Source: HIMB59 sp902583235
GTDB taxonomy: Bacteria; Pseudomonadota; Alphaproteobacteria; HIMB59
DNA: 64,000 nucleotides
NCBI GenBank assembly: GCA_902583235.1
Contig: CACHVL010000003.1
Coordinates: forward strand, 62,001 to 126,000
Direction of reading: 5' to 3'
The translations under genes were made by a program, and so were the position numbers. The notes under the pieces were generated by a model. The model did not search any database. It saw nothing but the letters and a program-made list of their open reading frames with translations, and was not told the DNA's origin. Below, piece by piece: positions 50,337-59,951 of the stretch (its first letter is position 1; the number at the start of each line of letters is the position of its first letter).

Positions 50337-53300
50337 AAGATCACCCATTAGAAATCTACATAAGAAATAAGCAAAAGCTAAAAGATAACCACGTTTATAA
50401 TGAAAAACATGAACATGATAATTGTGGTGTTGGTTTAGTTGCCTCAATTAAAGGTGAGTCAAGAAGAGATATAGTTGAAAAAGGTGTCGAGGCACTGAAG
50501 GCTGTATTCCATAGGGGTGCGGTTGATGCAGATGGTAAAACTGGTGATGGTGCTGGGATTATGTTAGAAGTTTCAAATTCTTTCTTCAGTAAGCAAGTAT
50601 TAAAAATGGGTCATAGAACGAGCCAAGACTCTATATTAGGCGTAGGTATGATATTTTTACCAAAAAGAGATTTCGGTGCGCAAGAAAAATGTAGAGCTAT
50701 CGTTGAATATGAAATTATAAAAGCTGGAATGAATCTTTTTGGATGGAGACAAGTCCCGGTTAATACAGAGATCATTGGTGAAAAAGCTAATTACACTAAA
50801 CCAGAAATTGAACAAATAATTTTTTCCCCTAAAGAAACCACTCCTGACATTGAAAAAAAACTTTATTTAACAAGAAGAAGGATAGAGAACAAGATTAAAT
50901 CTCAGAATATTAATGACTTTTATATTTGCTCTTTATCGACAGAAACAATTGTCTACAAAGGTATGTTTTTAGCTGAACAGCTATCTGAATTCTATCCAGA
51001 TTTATTAGATGATGAATTTAAATCTAAATTTGCCATTTACCATCAAAGGTATTCCACTAATACATTTCCTACATGGTCTTTGGCGCAACCATTTAGAGTT
51101 TTAGCACATAACGGAGAAATCAATACTTTAAAGGGAAATATAAATTGGATGAGTGCGCATGAGCCAAGAATCACACACCCTTTTTTTAACGAAAGAATAG
51201 ATGATTTAAAACCAATACTTGATTCAGATGCATCTGACTCTGCATCTCTTGATGCTGCTTTTGAGCTTTTTGTTCAAACAGATAGAGACATGCCGATGGC
51301 AAAATCCATGATAATTCCTGAGTCTTGGTCAAATCGATCTGATTTATCTAATCAATTAAAGAGTATGTATGCTTATTGTAACGCTGTAATTGAGCCATGG
51401 GATGGACCAGCAGCCGTCTGTGGGAATTTTGGAGATTGGATAATATCTGGTATGGACAGAAATGGTTTAAGGCCGCTTAGGTTTATATTAACAGATGACG
51501 ATCTTCTAATTTCAGGATCTGAAGTGGGAATGATTAATATTGATGAAAAAAATATTATAAAAAAAGGAAGAGTTGGCCCTGGTGAATTAATCGCAGTCAA
51601 TTATAAAGAGAATAAATTTTATGAAAGCTCTGAACTAAAAGAATTACTCAGTAGCCGAAATAATTACTCAGACTGGAATGAAAAGACAATTAAGTTAGAT
51701 AATATTTTATCCAAAGACAAGATATATACCCCATCAGCAGAGGAGAAAGATAATGTCTTTCAAATAGCTAAATCATTTAATCTAACATTAGAAACTCTTG
51801 ATTTAATTTTAGACCCTATGGTTAAAACAGGTCATGAGGCTATCGGATCAATGGGTGACGATGCACCCATAAGTGTACTAACTGAAAGATACCGAGGTCT
51901 TCATAGTTTCTTTAAACAAAATTTTGCCCAAGTAACTAACCCTCCTATTGATAGCCTAAGAGAACAAGTGGTAATGAGTCTAAAAACTAGACTTGGAAAT
52001 TTAGGAAATATCGTAGAAGAAGACTCAGAACAGTGCAATTTGGTACTTTTAGAAAGCCCTTTATTATTAGATAACGAGCTTGAAACTCTTAAAAGTCATT
52101 TGTCAAAATTTACAACTGAGATCGATTGTACATATAATTTAAATGAAGAGACAAATTTCTTAAATGAAATTCAAAGAATATGCTCTGAAGCTGAACAAGC
52201 AGTTAGATCTGGTTCTCAACATTTAATTATTACTGATAAAAATATTAATACTGACAGAATTGCTTTGCCAATGATACTTGCAACCAGTGCTGTGCATAGT
52301 TATTTAATCAAAAATAATTTAAGGACATTTACTTCATTAAATGTCTCCTCAAGAGAATGCCTTGATGTTCACTACTTTGCTGTACTTATCGGTGTTGGAG
52401 CTACTACAGTTAATGCTTCATTAGTCGAAAAACTTATCTCAGATAGATTTAAAAAAGGAATTTATGAGAATACTGATTATCCTCAACTAATAAAAAACTT
52501 CAAAAAATCCATAGAGAAGGGATTGAGAAAGATAATCAGCAAAATGGGTATTTCTGTTATTAGTTCTTATCGTGGTGGAAGGAATTTTGAAATAATTGGT
52601 TTAAGTAGAAGTATGGTAGAGAGTTTTTTCCCAGGTATGTCCTCACGAATATCTGGAATAGGATTAGATGGATTGGAAAAGAGAGTAAGGCGACAGCATG
52701 AGCAATCCTTTAAATCCGATAATGTAATATTAGACATAGGTGGAGAATATAGGTTTAGAACCAACAGCGAAACACATGCATATGAGGGTGTTTCAATACA
52801 CATGCTTCAAGAAGCAGTTACTAGAGACTCTTATAATTTGTATAAAAAATATACTTCAAGAATTTATAGCTCAAAACCAATACAGATCAGGGATCTTCTA
52901 CAGTTTAATGAAAGTAAAAATTCTTTAAATCTCGATAACGTGCAAAGCATCTCTGAAATTCGAAAAAGCTTTGTATCTCCAGGGATCTCTCTTGGAGCTC
53001 TTAGCCCTGAAGCTCACGAAACATTAGCTGTAGCAATGAATAGAATTGGCTCAAAGTCAGATAGTGGTGAGGGTGGTGAGGACTCGAGAAGGTATTCTAA
53101 ATTAAAAAATGGTGATAATCCAAGTTCAGCAATTAAACAAGTAGCTAGTGGAAGATTTGGAGTAACTGCAGAGTATTTAAATAATTGTTCAGAATTAGAA
53201 ATTAAAATTGCACAAGGTGCTAAACCGGGAGAGGGTGGACAATTACCTGGTTTTAAAGTCACTGATTTAATAGCTAAATTAAGACACAGCACAAAAGGTG

Positions 53301-54847
53301 TAACACTCATTAGCCCCCCACCTCATCATGACATATACTCTATCGAGGATCTTGCTCAACTTATTTATGATTTAAAACAAATTAATCCCATAGCTAAGGT
53401 TTGTGTCAAGCTAGTTGCACAATCAGGAATAGGAACTGTCGCCGCAGGTGTGGCAAAAGCCAAAGCTGATGTGATATTAGTTTCAGGGCACTCAGGTGGA
53501 ACGGGCGCTAGTCCCCAGTCTAGCATTAAGTATGTAGGGCTTCCTTGGGAGTTAGGTATTAGTGAAGTTCATCAAATTCTGGCCTTAAATGGATTAAGAG
53601 ATAAAGTCCTTCTTAGAACTGATGGTGGTATAAAAACTGGAAAAGACATTGTAATAGCAGCAATACTAGGAGCAGAGGAATATGGTATTGGTACAGCATC
53701 ACTTGTTGCAATGGGATGTATTATGGTAAGACAATGTCATTCAAACACTTGTCCAGTAGGTGTTTGTACTCAAGATGAAAAACTCCGTGAAAAATTTGGT
53801 GGCACGCCTGAAAAAGTTGTTAACTTATTTTCTTTTATTGCAGAAGAGGTTAGAGAAATACTTGCTTCTTTAGGTTATAAATCTTTAAAAGATATAATCG
53901 GTAAAACAGAGCTTTTATCTCAAATTCATTATGGATCTAGTGATTTGGATAATCTAGACCTAAATCCGATATTAACAAAGATTGATGATGGTAAAATTTA
54001 TGACTATCATTCTGAAAAAAAACGAAATGAAGTCCCACATACCTTAGATGATCAGTTTGAAAAAGATGGCAAAGACTTTATTAATTCAGGTCAAAAAATT
54101 GAATTAACTTACAATATTCAAAACACGTTAAGAACAATTGGAACTAAAATTTCTTCTGTAATAACAAGAAAATATGGAATGAATGCCTTGTCTGAAGATC
54201 ATGTGACACTCAAGCTAAGAGGCTCGGCTGGTCAGTCTTTAGGAGCGTTTGCAGTCAAAGGTCTTACATTAAAAGTTTTTGGTGATGCTAACGACTACGT
54301 AGGTAAAGGTCTCTCTGGGGGAAAAATTGTTGTTCAACCAAGAAACTCATTTACTCAACCAAGTCATGAAAATGTTATTATCGGAAATGTAACTCTTTAT
54401 GGAGCTACTGATGGAAGATTGTATGCATCTGGTCAAGCTGGAGATAGATTTTGTGTCAGAAACTCTGGCGCTTTAGCTATAGTTGAGGGATGTGGTGCTA
54501 ATGGATGTGAGTACATGACTGGAGGTTCTGCAATTATTTTGGGAAATATTGGTGATAACTTTGGTGCAGGAATGACAGGTGGATCTGCCTTTATTTATTC
54601 TGATCAAAAAAACATTTCTGATTTAATGAATATGGAAACTATAAGTTTATATGAAGTTGATAATCAAGATTGGAAAAACCATCTTCTAGATCTCTTAAAA
54701 GATTTCCACAAAGAGACTAAATCTAAAAGAGCTGAGTTTATTATTGAAAATTATGATTCTGAAATCAAAAAATTTGCCCATGTAGTACCTGATGAAGTGA
54801 TTGATAAACTAGAATTTCCTGTTACAAAGAAATCGAAAATAGCTTAA
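50333..54847 (+). CDS. gltB: Glutamate synthase (NADPH) large subunit
   Basis: A 1504-residue protein of normal length. The class II amidotransferase nucleophile is C31 (HDNCGVG) after a 30-residue propeptide. The glutamine domain runs to about 430, the central domain to about 780, the FMN synthase domain follows (SPGISLGALSPEAHETL; GHSGGTGASP) with the [3Fe-4S] cysteines in QCHSNTCPVGVC near 1135, and the GXGXG beta-helix is at about 1240-1480. With GltD it makes two glutamates from glutamine and 2-oxoglutarate. Main nitrogen assimilation route. Confidence 0.96.
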   Translation: MKDHPLEIYIRNKQKLKDNHVYNEKHEHDNCGVGLVASIKGESRRDIVEKGVEALKAVFHRGAVDADGKTGDGAGIMLEVSNSFFSKQVLKMGHRTSQDSILGVGMIFLPKRDFGAQEKCRAIVEYEIIKAGMNLFGWRQVPVNTEIIGEKANYTKPEIEQIIFSPKETTPDIEKKLYLTRRRIENKIKSQNINDFYICSLSTETIVYKGMFLAEQLSEFYPDLLDDEFKSKFAIYHQRYSTNTFPTWSLAQPFRVLAHNGEINTLKGNINWMSAHEPRITHPFFNERIDDLKPILDSDASDSASLDAAFELFVQTDRDMPMAKSMIIPESWSNRSDLSNQLKSMYAYCNAVIEPWDGPAAVCGNFGDWIISGMDRNGLRPLRFILTDDDLLISGSEVGMINIDEKNIIKKGRVGPGELIAVNYKENKFYESSELKELLSSRNNYSDWNEKTIKLDNILSKDKIYTPSAEEKDNVFQIAKSFNLTLETLDLILDPMVKTGHEAIGSMGDDAPISVLTERYRGLHSFFKQNFAQVTNPPIDSLREQVVMSLKTRLGNLGNIVEEDSEQCNLVLLESPLLLDNELETLKSHLSKFTTEIDCTYNLNEETNFLNEIQRICSEAEQAVRSGSQHLIITDKNINTDRIALPMILATSAVHSYLIKNNLRTFTSLNVSSRECLDVHYFAVLIGVGATTVNASLVEKLISDRFKKGIYENTDYPQLIKNFKKSIEKGLRKIISKMGISVISSYRGGRNFEIIGLSRSMVESFFPGMSSRISGIGLDGLEKRVRRQHEQSFKSDNVILDIGGEYRFRTNSETHAYEGVSIHMLQEAVTRDSYNLYKKYTSRIYSSKPIQIRDLLQFNESKNSLNLDNVQSISEIRKSFVSPGISLGALSPEAHETLAVAMNRIGSKSDSGEGGEDSRRYSKLKNGDNPSSAIKQVASGRFGVTAEYLNNCSELEIKIAQGAKPGEGGQLPGFKVTDLIAKLRHSTKGVTLISPPPHHDIYSIEDLAQLIYDLKQINPIAKVCVKLVAQSGIGTVAAGVAKAKADVILVSGHSGGTGASPQSSIKYVGLPWELGISEVHQILALNGLRDKVLLRTDGGIKTGKDIVIAAILGAEEYGIGTASLVAMGCIMVRQCHSNTCPVGVCTQDEKLREKFGGTPEKVVNLFSFIAEEVREILASLGYKSLKDIIGKTELLSQIHYGSSDLDNLDLNPILTKIDDGKIYDYHSEKKRNEVPHTLDDQFEKDGKDFINSGQKIELTYNIQNTLRTIGTKISSVITRKYGMNALSEDHVTLKLRGSAGQSLGAFAVKGLTLKVFGDANDYVGKGLSGGKIVVQPRNSFTQPSHENVIIGNVTLYGATDGRLYASGQAGDRFCVRNSGALAIVEGCGANGCEYMTGGSAIILGNIGDNFGAGMTGGSAFIYSDQKNISDLMNMETISLYEVDNQDWKNHLLDLLKDFHKETKSKRAEFIIENYDSEIKKFAHVVPDEVIDKLEFPVTKKSKIA

Positions 54848-55569
54848 ATAAATTTAGATAGAGTTCTTAAACTTTCTTTATCAGACAAGCCGTGATCAGC
54901 ATGCTTAATTAAAATATTTTTAAAGTTTTTAAATTTTTTACTCAAATTAAATTTATCGTTATATCCATATGGTACTGCTTTATCTTGACCCCCATGAAAG
55001 AAAATAGTTTCTCCAAAAAAATCACCCTTAACTTTTTCAAGAAGATATTTTTTACTTCTAATAAATAAAGCTGGCGAGTAATAATAAGCAAAATCAGAAC
55101 TAACTTTTTGTTTTACAATTTTATTTTGTTTTATTTTATTTCTCTGGTTAATATTAAATTTTTCCCAAATTAAATTGTCAGTAAAATCAGGTGCAGGAGC
55201 AATACCAATAAGTTTATTAACTTTTCTCGGGTGCTTTAAAGCATAAATGATTGCAACCCATCCACCCATACTACTTCCTATTAAAATAAAATTTCTTATT
55301 TTTAAATATTTAACTATATTATCTAAATCATTATACCAATCATCAATCCCAAAATTAGTAAACTCGCCACTAGATTTCCCATGACCTTGAAAGTCAAAAC
55401 ATAAATATGAAATATTATTTTTTTTGCAATAATTATTTAAATAATTAGACTTTTTACCACTCATGTCTGATAATAAACCATGTAAAAAGATAAGAGTTTT
55501 TTTACTTCTTTTGTAGTATCTATAAGATATTTTAACATTACCTTTTATAAAAAAGTTTAGTTTTGACAC
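54844..55569 (-). CDS. Alpha/beta hydrolase
   Basis: A 241-residue alpha/beta hydrolase. HGLLSDMSGK forms the oxyanion side, the nucleophile is the serine in IGSSMGGW, FFHGGQDKAVP holds the acid and KHADHGLSD the histidine. No signal peptide. GTG start overlapping the divergent glycosyltransferase start by seven bases; stop overlaps gltB by four. Substrate unknown; the GGQDKxVP pattern is seen in esterases of the alphaproteobacterial YqiA/YcfP-like kind. Confidence 0.8.
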   Translation of the reverse strand: MSKLNFFIKGNVKISYRYYKRSKKTLIFLHGLLSDMSGKKSNYLNNYCKKNNISYLCFDFQGHGKSSGEFTNFGIDDWYNDLDNIVKYLKIRNFILIGSSMGGWVAIIYALKHPRKVNKLIGIAPAPDFTDNLIWEKFNINQRNKIKQNKIVKQKVSSDFAYYYSPALFIRSKKYLLEKVKGDFFGETIFFHGGQDKAVPYGYNDKFNLSKKFKNFKNILIKHADHGLSDKESLRTLSKFI

Positions 55570-56657
55570 AGATTAAAAATACAAAAAAAATTACTTGTTT
55601 ACAAATAATTCCATCTATGGGTATTGGGGGAGTCGAGACAGGAGTTAGAGATATTGCTAATTACCTTAATAAAAAAAAAATTGAAAACTATATTTTATGT
55701 GAAAGCAATGATAATAACTTTAACGTTAAAGGATTAAAAATTATAAAAATTGATAATTTAAGATTTAAAAATATTTTTGACCAAAATAAAATCAAAACAC
55801 TCATTAAAAATTTAATAAGAGAGAAAAGAATAAACTTAGTTCATATTTCTTCAAGGGCACCTGCTTTTTTTCTTATAAATTTTATTAAAAAATTAAATAT
55901 TAAAGTAGTTACAAGTATTCACAACAAGTATGAGTCAAAGTCTTTGTTAAAAGATTGGTATAACAGCTTTTTGTTAAAAGGTGACTCTATAATATTTAAT
56001 TCTAATTTCGTTAAAAAAACATATGAAAATTATTATCCCAAAAAAACTAAAATTCACGTTATTCCCAGAGGCATAGATATTAACTTTTTTCAGCCATCAA
56101 AAAAAAAAGTTATTGATAAAAATATTTTTATTCCCTCAAGAATATCAAATTGGAAAGGACATGAATTATTACTTAATTATTTCTCATTATTAGAGCAAAA
56201 TTATAAAGATTTATTTAAAATTCATTTAATATCTTCAAATCAAAGCAAAGAAGAAAAGAAAATACTATTACTCATAAATAAACTTAATTTATCTGAGAAT
56301 ATTATAATTCATAAACCAACTCTAGAAATTAACAAATTATATCAAAATGCTTACTTAGTTATTAATATCTCTAAAAGACCTGAAGGTTTTGGGAGAACTA
56401 TCTCTGAAGCTTTGTCATCAGCTAAAACTATTATTGCTCCTAATCAAGGAGGTACTAAAGAACAACTTTTTAATTTTGACAGAAAACTATTATTCAATGT
56501 AAATTCATTTAGTTCTTTTAAAAAAACTTTTAAATATGCTCTAAAAAATTATCGATCAATTTCTAAAAAAGGAAGATCTTATGTCAAAAAAAATTACTCA
56601 TCTGATCTGATGTGTAAAAAAACTTTAGAGGCTTATAATCATTTAGTAAATACATGA
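55563..56657 (+). CDS. Glycosyltransferase family 4
   Basis: A 364-residue GT-B enzyme. IIPSMGIGGVETGVRDIANY is the acceptor-side opening; the donor side has IFIPSRISNWKGHELLL and SKRPEGFGRTISEALSSAKT, with the EGFGRTISEA pattern of group 1 transferases. Probably builds LPS core sugars, given the GT9 gene next to it. TTG 55563 is the only in-frame start after the upstream TAA at 55548. Overlaps the next gene by four bases. Confidence 0.87.
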   Translation: MTQIKNTKKITCLQIIPSMGIGGVETGVRDIANYLNKKKIENYILCESNDNNFNVKGLKIIKIDNLRFKNIFDQNKIKTLIKNLIREKRINLVHISSRAPAFFLINFIKKLNIKVVTSIHNKYESKSLLKDWYNSFLLKGDSIIFNSNFVKKTYENYYPKKTKIHVIPRGIDINFFQPSKKKVIDKNIFIPSRISNWKGHELLLNYFSLLEQNYKDLFKIHLISSNQSKEEKKILLLINKLNLSENIIIHKPTLEINKLYQNAYLVINISKRPEGFGRTISEALSSAKTIIAPNQGGTKEQLFNFDRKLLFNVNSFSSFKKTFKYALKNYRSISKKGRSYVKKNYSSDLMCKKTLEAYNHLVNT

Positions 56658-57562
56658 ATATTTTAATAATCAAACATGGGTCCTTGGGAGACTTAATCGT
56701 TGCGTTTGGAGCTATGAAAACATTAAGAGTAAATTATCCTAATTCCAATATCTATTTACTTACACAGTCTAATTATAAAAAAACTTTTAAAAACTTACCT
56801 TATGTAAATGAAATTTGTACTGATAATAGATTGGCAATGTTTACATCAGTAAAAAATCTTCTGAGAATCGTTAAAGAAAAAAAAATTAATCTGGTAATTG
56901 ATTTACAAAACTCAACTAGAACTGAAATATACAATTTTTTTTTAAAAATATTTACTAAATGTAAAATTTTATCTGCAAGGAACTTTTCAACTTATAAATA
57001 TGAGCAAAAAAAACTTGGCATCCAGCACATCTCAAAAAATCATCAAGAGCAATTAAAACAATTGGGTATAAATCATTTCTTAAAGCCTGATTTAAATTGG
57101 ATGCTCAAAGATGATATAAAAGCTTCAAAAAAAGTTATTTTTATACCAGGTGCATCAAAATCTGGTGAATATAAAAAATGGCCTTCAAATAAATTTGCCC
57201 AAGTTGCTAAATATTTAGTACTTAGAAAATATGATATTTATTTGACAGGTTCTGATTTAGACTTAAATACAATAAATGAAATTATTGAATTGTGTCCTGA
57301 ATCTATGAATAAAATAAATGAGTCCAAGATAGAGGATTTTTATCAATTATGCATGACATCTGAGTTAATTTTAACAAACGATACTGGGCCAGCTCATATT
57401 GCTGGTCTTACAAATAAAAACGTAATTTGGATAGCAAATGATAATGACATTTCGAGGTCGTGCTATCCTCTTGGAGATAATGTACATAAAATTACATCAT
57501 CTGACGTAAAAAATATCAGTGTGGACACTATTACTAATAAAATAGAACAAATATTAATATAA
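56654..57562 (+). CDS. Glycosyltransferase family 9 (heptosyltransferase-like)
   Basis: A 302-residue GT9 protein. The N-terminal IIKHGSLGDLIVAFGAM is the acceptor-side Gly-Asp motif, FIPGASKSGEYKKWPSNKFA and LTNDTGPAHIAGL are the donor-site blocks shared with WaaC/WaaF/WaaQ. Transfers heptose or another sugar to LPS core. Coupled to the GT4 gene by a four-base overlap. Donor sugar not determinable. Confidence 0.87.
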   Translation: MNILIIKHGSLGDLIVAFGAMKTLRVNYPNSNIYLLTQSNYKKTFKNLPYVNEICTDNRLAMFTSVKNLLRIVKEKKINLVIDLQNSTRTEIYNFFLKIFTKCKILSARNFSTYKYEQKKLGIQHISKNHQEQLKQLGINHFLKPDLNWMLKDDIKASKKVIFIPGASKSGEYKKWPSNKFAQVAKYLVLRKYDIYLTGSDLDLNTINEIIELCPESMNKINESKIEDFYQLCMTSELILTNDTGPAHIAGLTNKNVIWIANDNDISRSCYPLGDNVHKITSSDVKNISVDTITNKIEQILI

Positions 57563-57595
57563 TTTATATTTACAATTGATTTATCTTTGCTAATA

Positions 57596-57640
57596 ATCCT
57601 AAAATGATTTTATTTAAGCAATCCTTAGGATATTTATAAT
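57596..57640 (+). promoter_or_regulatory. Upstream region of infC with inverted repeats and -10 box
   Basis: ATCCTAA (57596-57602) and TTAGGAT (57625-57631) can pair; ATCCTTAGGAT (57621-57631) is also a palindrome on its own. A perfect TATAAT follows at 57635-57640, with only a weak -35. A start near 57647 would give a 30-base leader for infC. The repeat could be a terminator-like or regulatory element. Confidence 0.35.
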
Positions 57641-57676
57641 TGCAAACTTCCTTATCTTTTATTTTCATATAATATT

Positions 57677-58222
57677 TTGAATAGACCTTTTCAAAGAAAC
57701 AACAATTTTCGTGGCAAAAGAGATCTTCATAAGATAAATAATTTTATATCTGCGGCTGACGTAAGAGTAATTCTAGATGATGGTGAACAATTGGGAGTTA
57801 TGAAAAAAAATGAAGCTATAGATATTGCTAAAGGTAGAGGTATGGATTTAGTTGAAATTGCTCCAAATAATAATCCTCCAGTTTGTAAAATAGTAGACTA
57901 TGGAAAATTTAAGTACCAAGAACAAAAGAAGAAAAATGAAGCAAAAAAGAAACAAAAAGTAATTGAAACTAAAGAACTTAAAATTAGACCAGGTACTGGT
58001 GAACATGACTATCAAGTAAAAATAAGAAATGCACAGAAATTTATAAAAGAGGGGAATAGAGTTAAATTTAGTTTGAGATTTAAGGGCAGGGAAATGGAAC
58101 ATTCTAATTTGGGTATCGATATGCTAAAAAGGGTTAAAACAGACCTTGGTGAACTTATAAGAGTTGAAATGGAACCCAAAATTGAGGGAAGACAAGCTTT
58201 CCTCGTTGTTGCACCTAAATAA
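57677..58222 (+). CDS. infC: Translation initiation factor IF-3
   Basis: A 181-residue IF-3. The N-terminal domain has VRVILDDGEQLGVM and GMDLVEIAPNNNPPVCKIVDYG followed by KFKY; the C-terminal domain has KELKIRPGTGEHDYQVK and RFKGREMEHSNLG. Prevents premature subunit joining and checks the start codon. No ATG is available: the frame opens with ATT (57674) then TTG (57677) after an AT-rich leader. A rare start is typical of infC and allows autoregulation. Followed by rpmI and rplT. Confidence 0.93.
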   Translation: MNRPFQRNNNFRGKRDLHKINNFISAADVRVILDDGEQLGVMKKNEAIDIAKGRGMDLVEIAPNNNPPVCKIVDYGKFKYQEQKKKNEAKKKQKVIETKELKIRPGTGEHDYQVKIRNAQKFIKEGNRVKFSLRFKGREMEHSNLGIDMLKRVKTDLGELIRVEMEPKIEGRQAFLVVAPK

Positions 58223-58316
58223 ATTTTATGATATTTAATTGACCTCAACTGGTCGAACAGGCTTTTAAACAAGGGTATGCCTTAAGACCTAATTAGTTCA
58301 CTCAAAAGGAGATAAA
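58223..58316 (+). other. Structured infC-rpmI spacer, possible L20/L35 leader
   Basis: The 94-base spacer is much longer than others in this operon. It contains GACC-TCAACT-GGTC (a four-pair hairpin) and an AGGC/GCCT pairing around a 16-base loop, then AAGGAG just before rpmI. In other bacteria L20 binds a structure in this spacer to repress rpmI-rplT. Structure is predicted by eye only. Confidence 0.3.
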
Positions 58317-58517
58317 ATGCCCAAGCTAAAAACAAAAAGTAGCGTTAAAAAACGTTTTAAAACTTCCTCTTCAGGAAAACTAGTGGTCGGAAGCGTTGGT
58401 AAACGCCACGGCATGTCCAAAAGAACAAATTCTTTTATCAGAAATTCTAAAGGTACAAGGGTCTTATCAAAGTCTGCATCAATAATAATTGAATCAATGA
58501 TGCCGTATTCTAAATAG
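58317..58517 (+). CDS. rpmI: 50S ribosomal protein L35
   Basis: A 66-residue basic protein: PKLKTKSSVKKRFKTSSSGK, then RHGMSKRTNSFIRN, as in L35. Part of the large subunit. ATG with AAGGAG upstream. Followed by rplT after 16 bases. Confidence 0.95.
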   Translation: MPKLKTKSSVKKRFKTSSSGKLVVGSVGKRHGMSKRTNSFIRNSKGTRVLSKSASIIIESMMPYSK

Positions 58518-58533
58518 GTAAAGGAGATATAAT

Positions 58534-58893
58534 ATGCCAAGAGTTAAAAGAGGAGTTACAGCAAGAGCTAAACATAAAAAAGTTTTTGAATTTACAAAAG
58601 GTCATCGCGGTCGAAGAAAAAATGTTTACCGTGTAGCTACACAAAGCATGGATAAAGCACTCCAATATGCTTACCGTGATAGAAGAAATAAAAAAAGAGA
58701 TTTTAGAGGACTCTGGATCCAAAGAATTAATGCTGGTGTTAGAGAACATGGTCTTACTTATGCCAAGTTTATTGATGGATTAAAAAAAGCAAATATTGAA
58801 ATCAATAGAAAAATTCTATCTGAAATTGCATTTCATGAACCAGCTGCGTTTAAAACAATAGTTGAGAAAGCTAAGGCTAATATAGCCAGTTAA
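58534..58893 (+). CDS. rplT: 50S ribosomal protein L20
   Basis: A 119-residue basic protein starting PRVKRGVTARAKHKKVFEFT, with GHRGRRKNVYRVATQ, YAYRDRRNKKRDFRGLWIQR and the C-terminal KANIEINRKILSEIA; full length. Early assembly protein of the large subunit and usual repressor of its own operon. AAGGAG precedes the ATG. pheS follows after eight bases. Confidence 0.96.
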   Translation: MPRVKRGVTARAKHKKVFEFTKGHRGRRKNVYRVATQSMDKALQYAYRDRRNKKRDFRGLWIQRINAGVREHGLTYAKFIDGLKKANIEINRKILSEIAFHEPAAFKTIVEKAKANIAS

Positions 58894-58901
58894 AATTTAA
58901 A

Positions 58902-59951
58902 ATGGACATTAAAAAAGTCCTTAGTGAAGCTACAAAAGAAATAGAGGAAAGCTCTAATCAACTTGATTTACAAAATGTTAAAGTAGCCTATTTAGGAAAA
59001 AAAGGAAAAATTACAGAGTTACTTAAAAGTCTAAAAGACTTATCATTAGACGAAAAAAAATCTACAGGCGCTGAATTAAATCAATTACGAAGTGAGGTTG
59101 ATAATCTCATTAAGAGTAAATTTAATCAGATAAAAGTTGAAGAAATTAACTCTAAGTTAAGAAATGAAGCCTTAGATTTTAGTTTTCCCCCACCAAATTC
59201 AATTTCCTCAAAGGTTCATCCAATATCAAAAACATTTGATGAGGTTATAGCGATTTTTGGATCAATGGGTTACTCAGTTGTAGAAGGCCCAGACATTGAG
59301 ACTGATTATTTTAATTTTTCTGCACTAAATATTCCTGAAAACCATCCTGCCCGTGAAATGCAAGATACATTTTATGTTGACGATAAGGATAAAGATGGAA
59401 AACCCTACGTTTTGCGAACACATACAAGTCCAGTTCAAATCAGAACTTTACTAAACGAAAAACCTCCAGTTAAAATAATAGCTCCTGGAAGAACTTATAG
59501 GTGTGACTCAGACTCAACTCACTCTCCTATGTTTCATCAGGTTGAGGGATTGTTTATTAATGAAAATGCAAACATGGGTGATTTAAAAGGAACTCTGATT
59601 GAATTCTGTAAACAATTTTTTAATGTGCAGGATTTAAAAGTTAGGTTTAGACCTAGTTATTTTCCTTTTACAGAACCGTCTGCAGAAATGGATATCGCCT
59701 ATGAGATAGTTAACAACAAGATTAAATTAGGTCAAGGTGATCGCTGGCTTGAAATTCTTGGATGTGGAATGGTAAATCCTATAGTTTTAGAAAATTGCAA
59801 TGTTGATTCAAAAAATTTTCAAGGTTTTGCATTCGGAATGGGCTTAGATAGAATTACAATGTTAAAATACGGCCTAACTGACATAAGATCATTTTTTAGT
59901 GGAAACTTAAATTGGATTGCTAATAACGGTTTTAGCATAGGAGATTTTTAG
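58902..59951 (+). CDS. pheS: Phenylalanine--tRNA ligase alpha subunit
   Basis: A 349-residue class II synthetase subunit. An N-terminal coiled coil (about 1-85) binds tRNA; motif 2 is RTYRCDSDSTHSPMFHQVEG and motif 3 is FAFGMGLDRITMLKYG. Charges tRNA-Phe with PheT. Overlaps pheT by one base (TAGTG). No attenuator (pheM-like) is visible between rplT and pheS. Confidence 0.96.
   Translation: MDIKKVLSEATKEIEESSNQLDLQNVKVAYLGKKGKITELLKSLKDLSLDEKKSTGAELNQLRSEVDNLIKSKFNQIKVEEINSKLRNEALDFSFPPPNSISSKVHPISKTFDEVIAIFGSMGYSVVEGPDIETDYFNFSALNIPENHPAREMQDTFYVDDKDKDGKPYVLRTHTSPVQIRTLLNEKPPVKIIAPGRTYRCDSDSTHSPMFHQVEGLFINENANMGDLKGTLIEFCKQFFNVQDLKVRFRPSYFPFTEPSAEMDIAYEIVNNKIKLGQGDRWLEILGCGMVNPIVLENCNVDSKNFQGFAFGMGLDRITMLKYGLTDIRSFFSGNLNWIANNGFSIGDF

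Noticed and set aside
57621..57631. ATCCTTAGGAT palindrome as a regulator site.
   Set aside because: Eleven bases in AT-rich DNA with no regulator gene nearby is too weak to call on its own; listed only as part of the infC upstream region.
57848..58749. Several minus-strand frames opposite infC, rpmI and rplT.
   Set aside because: They lie antisense to highly conserved translation genes and encode only low-complexity hydrophobic sequence.
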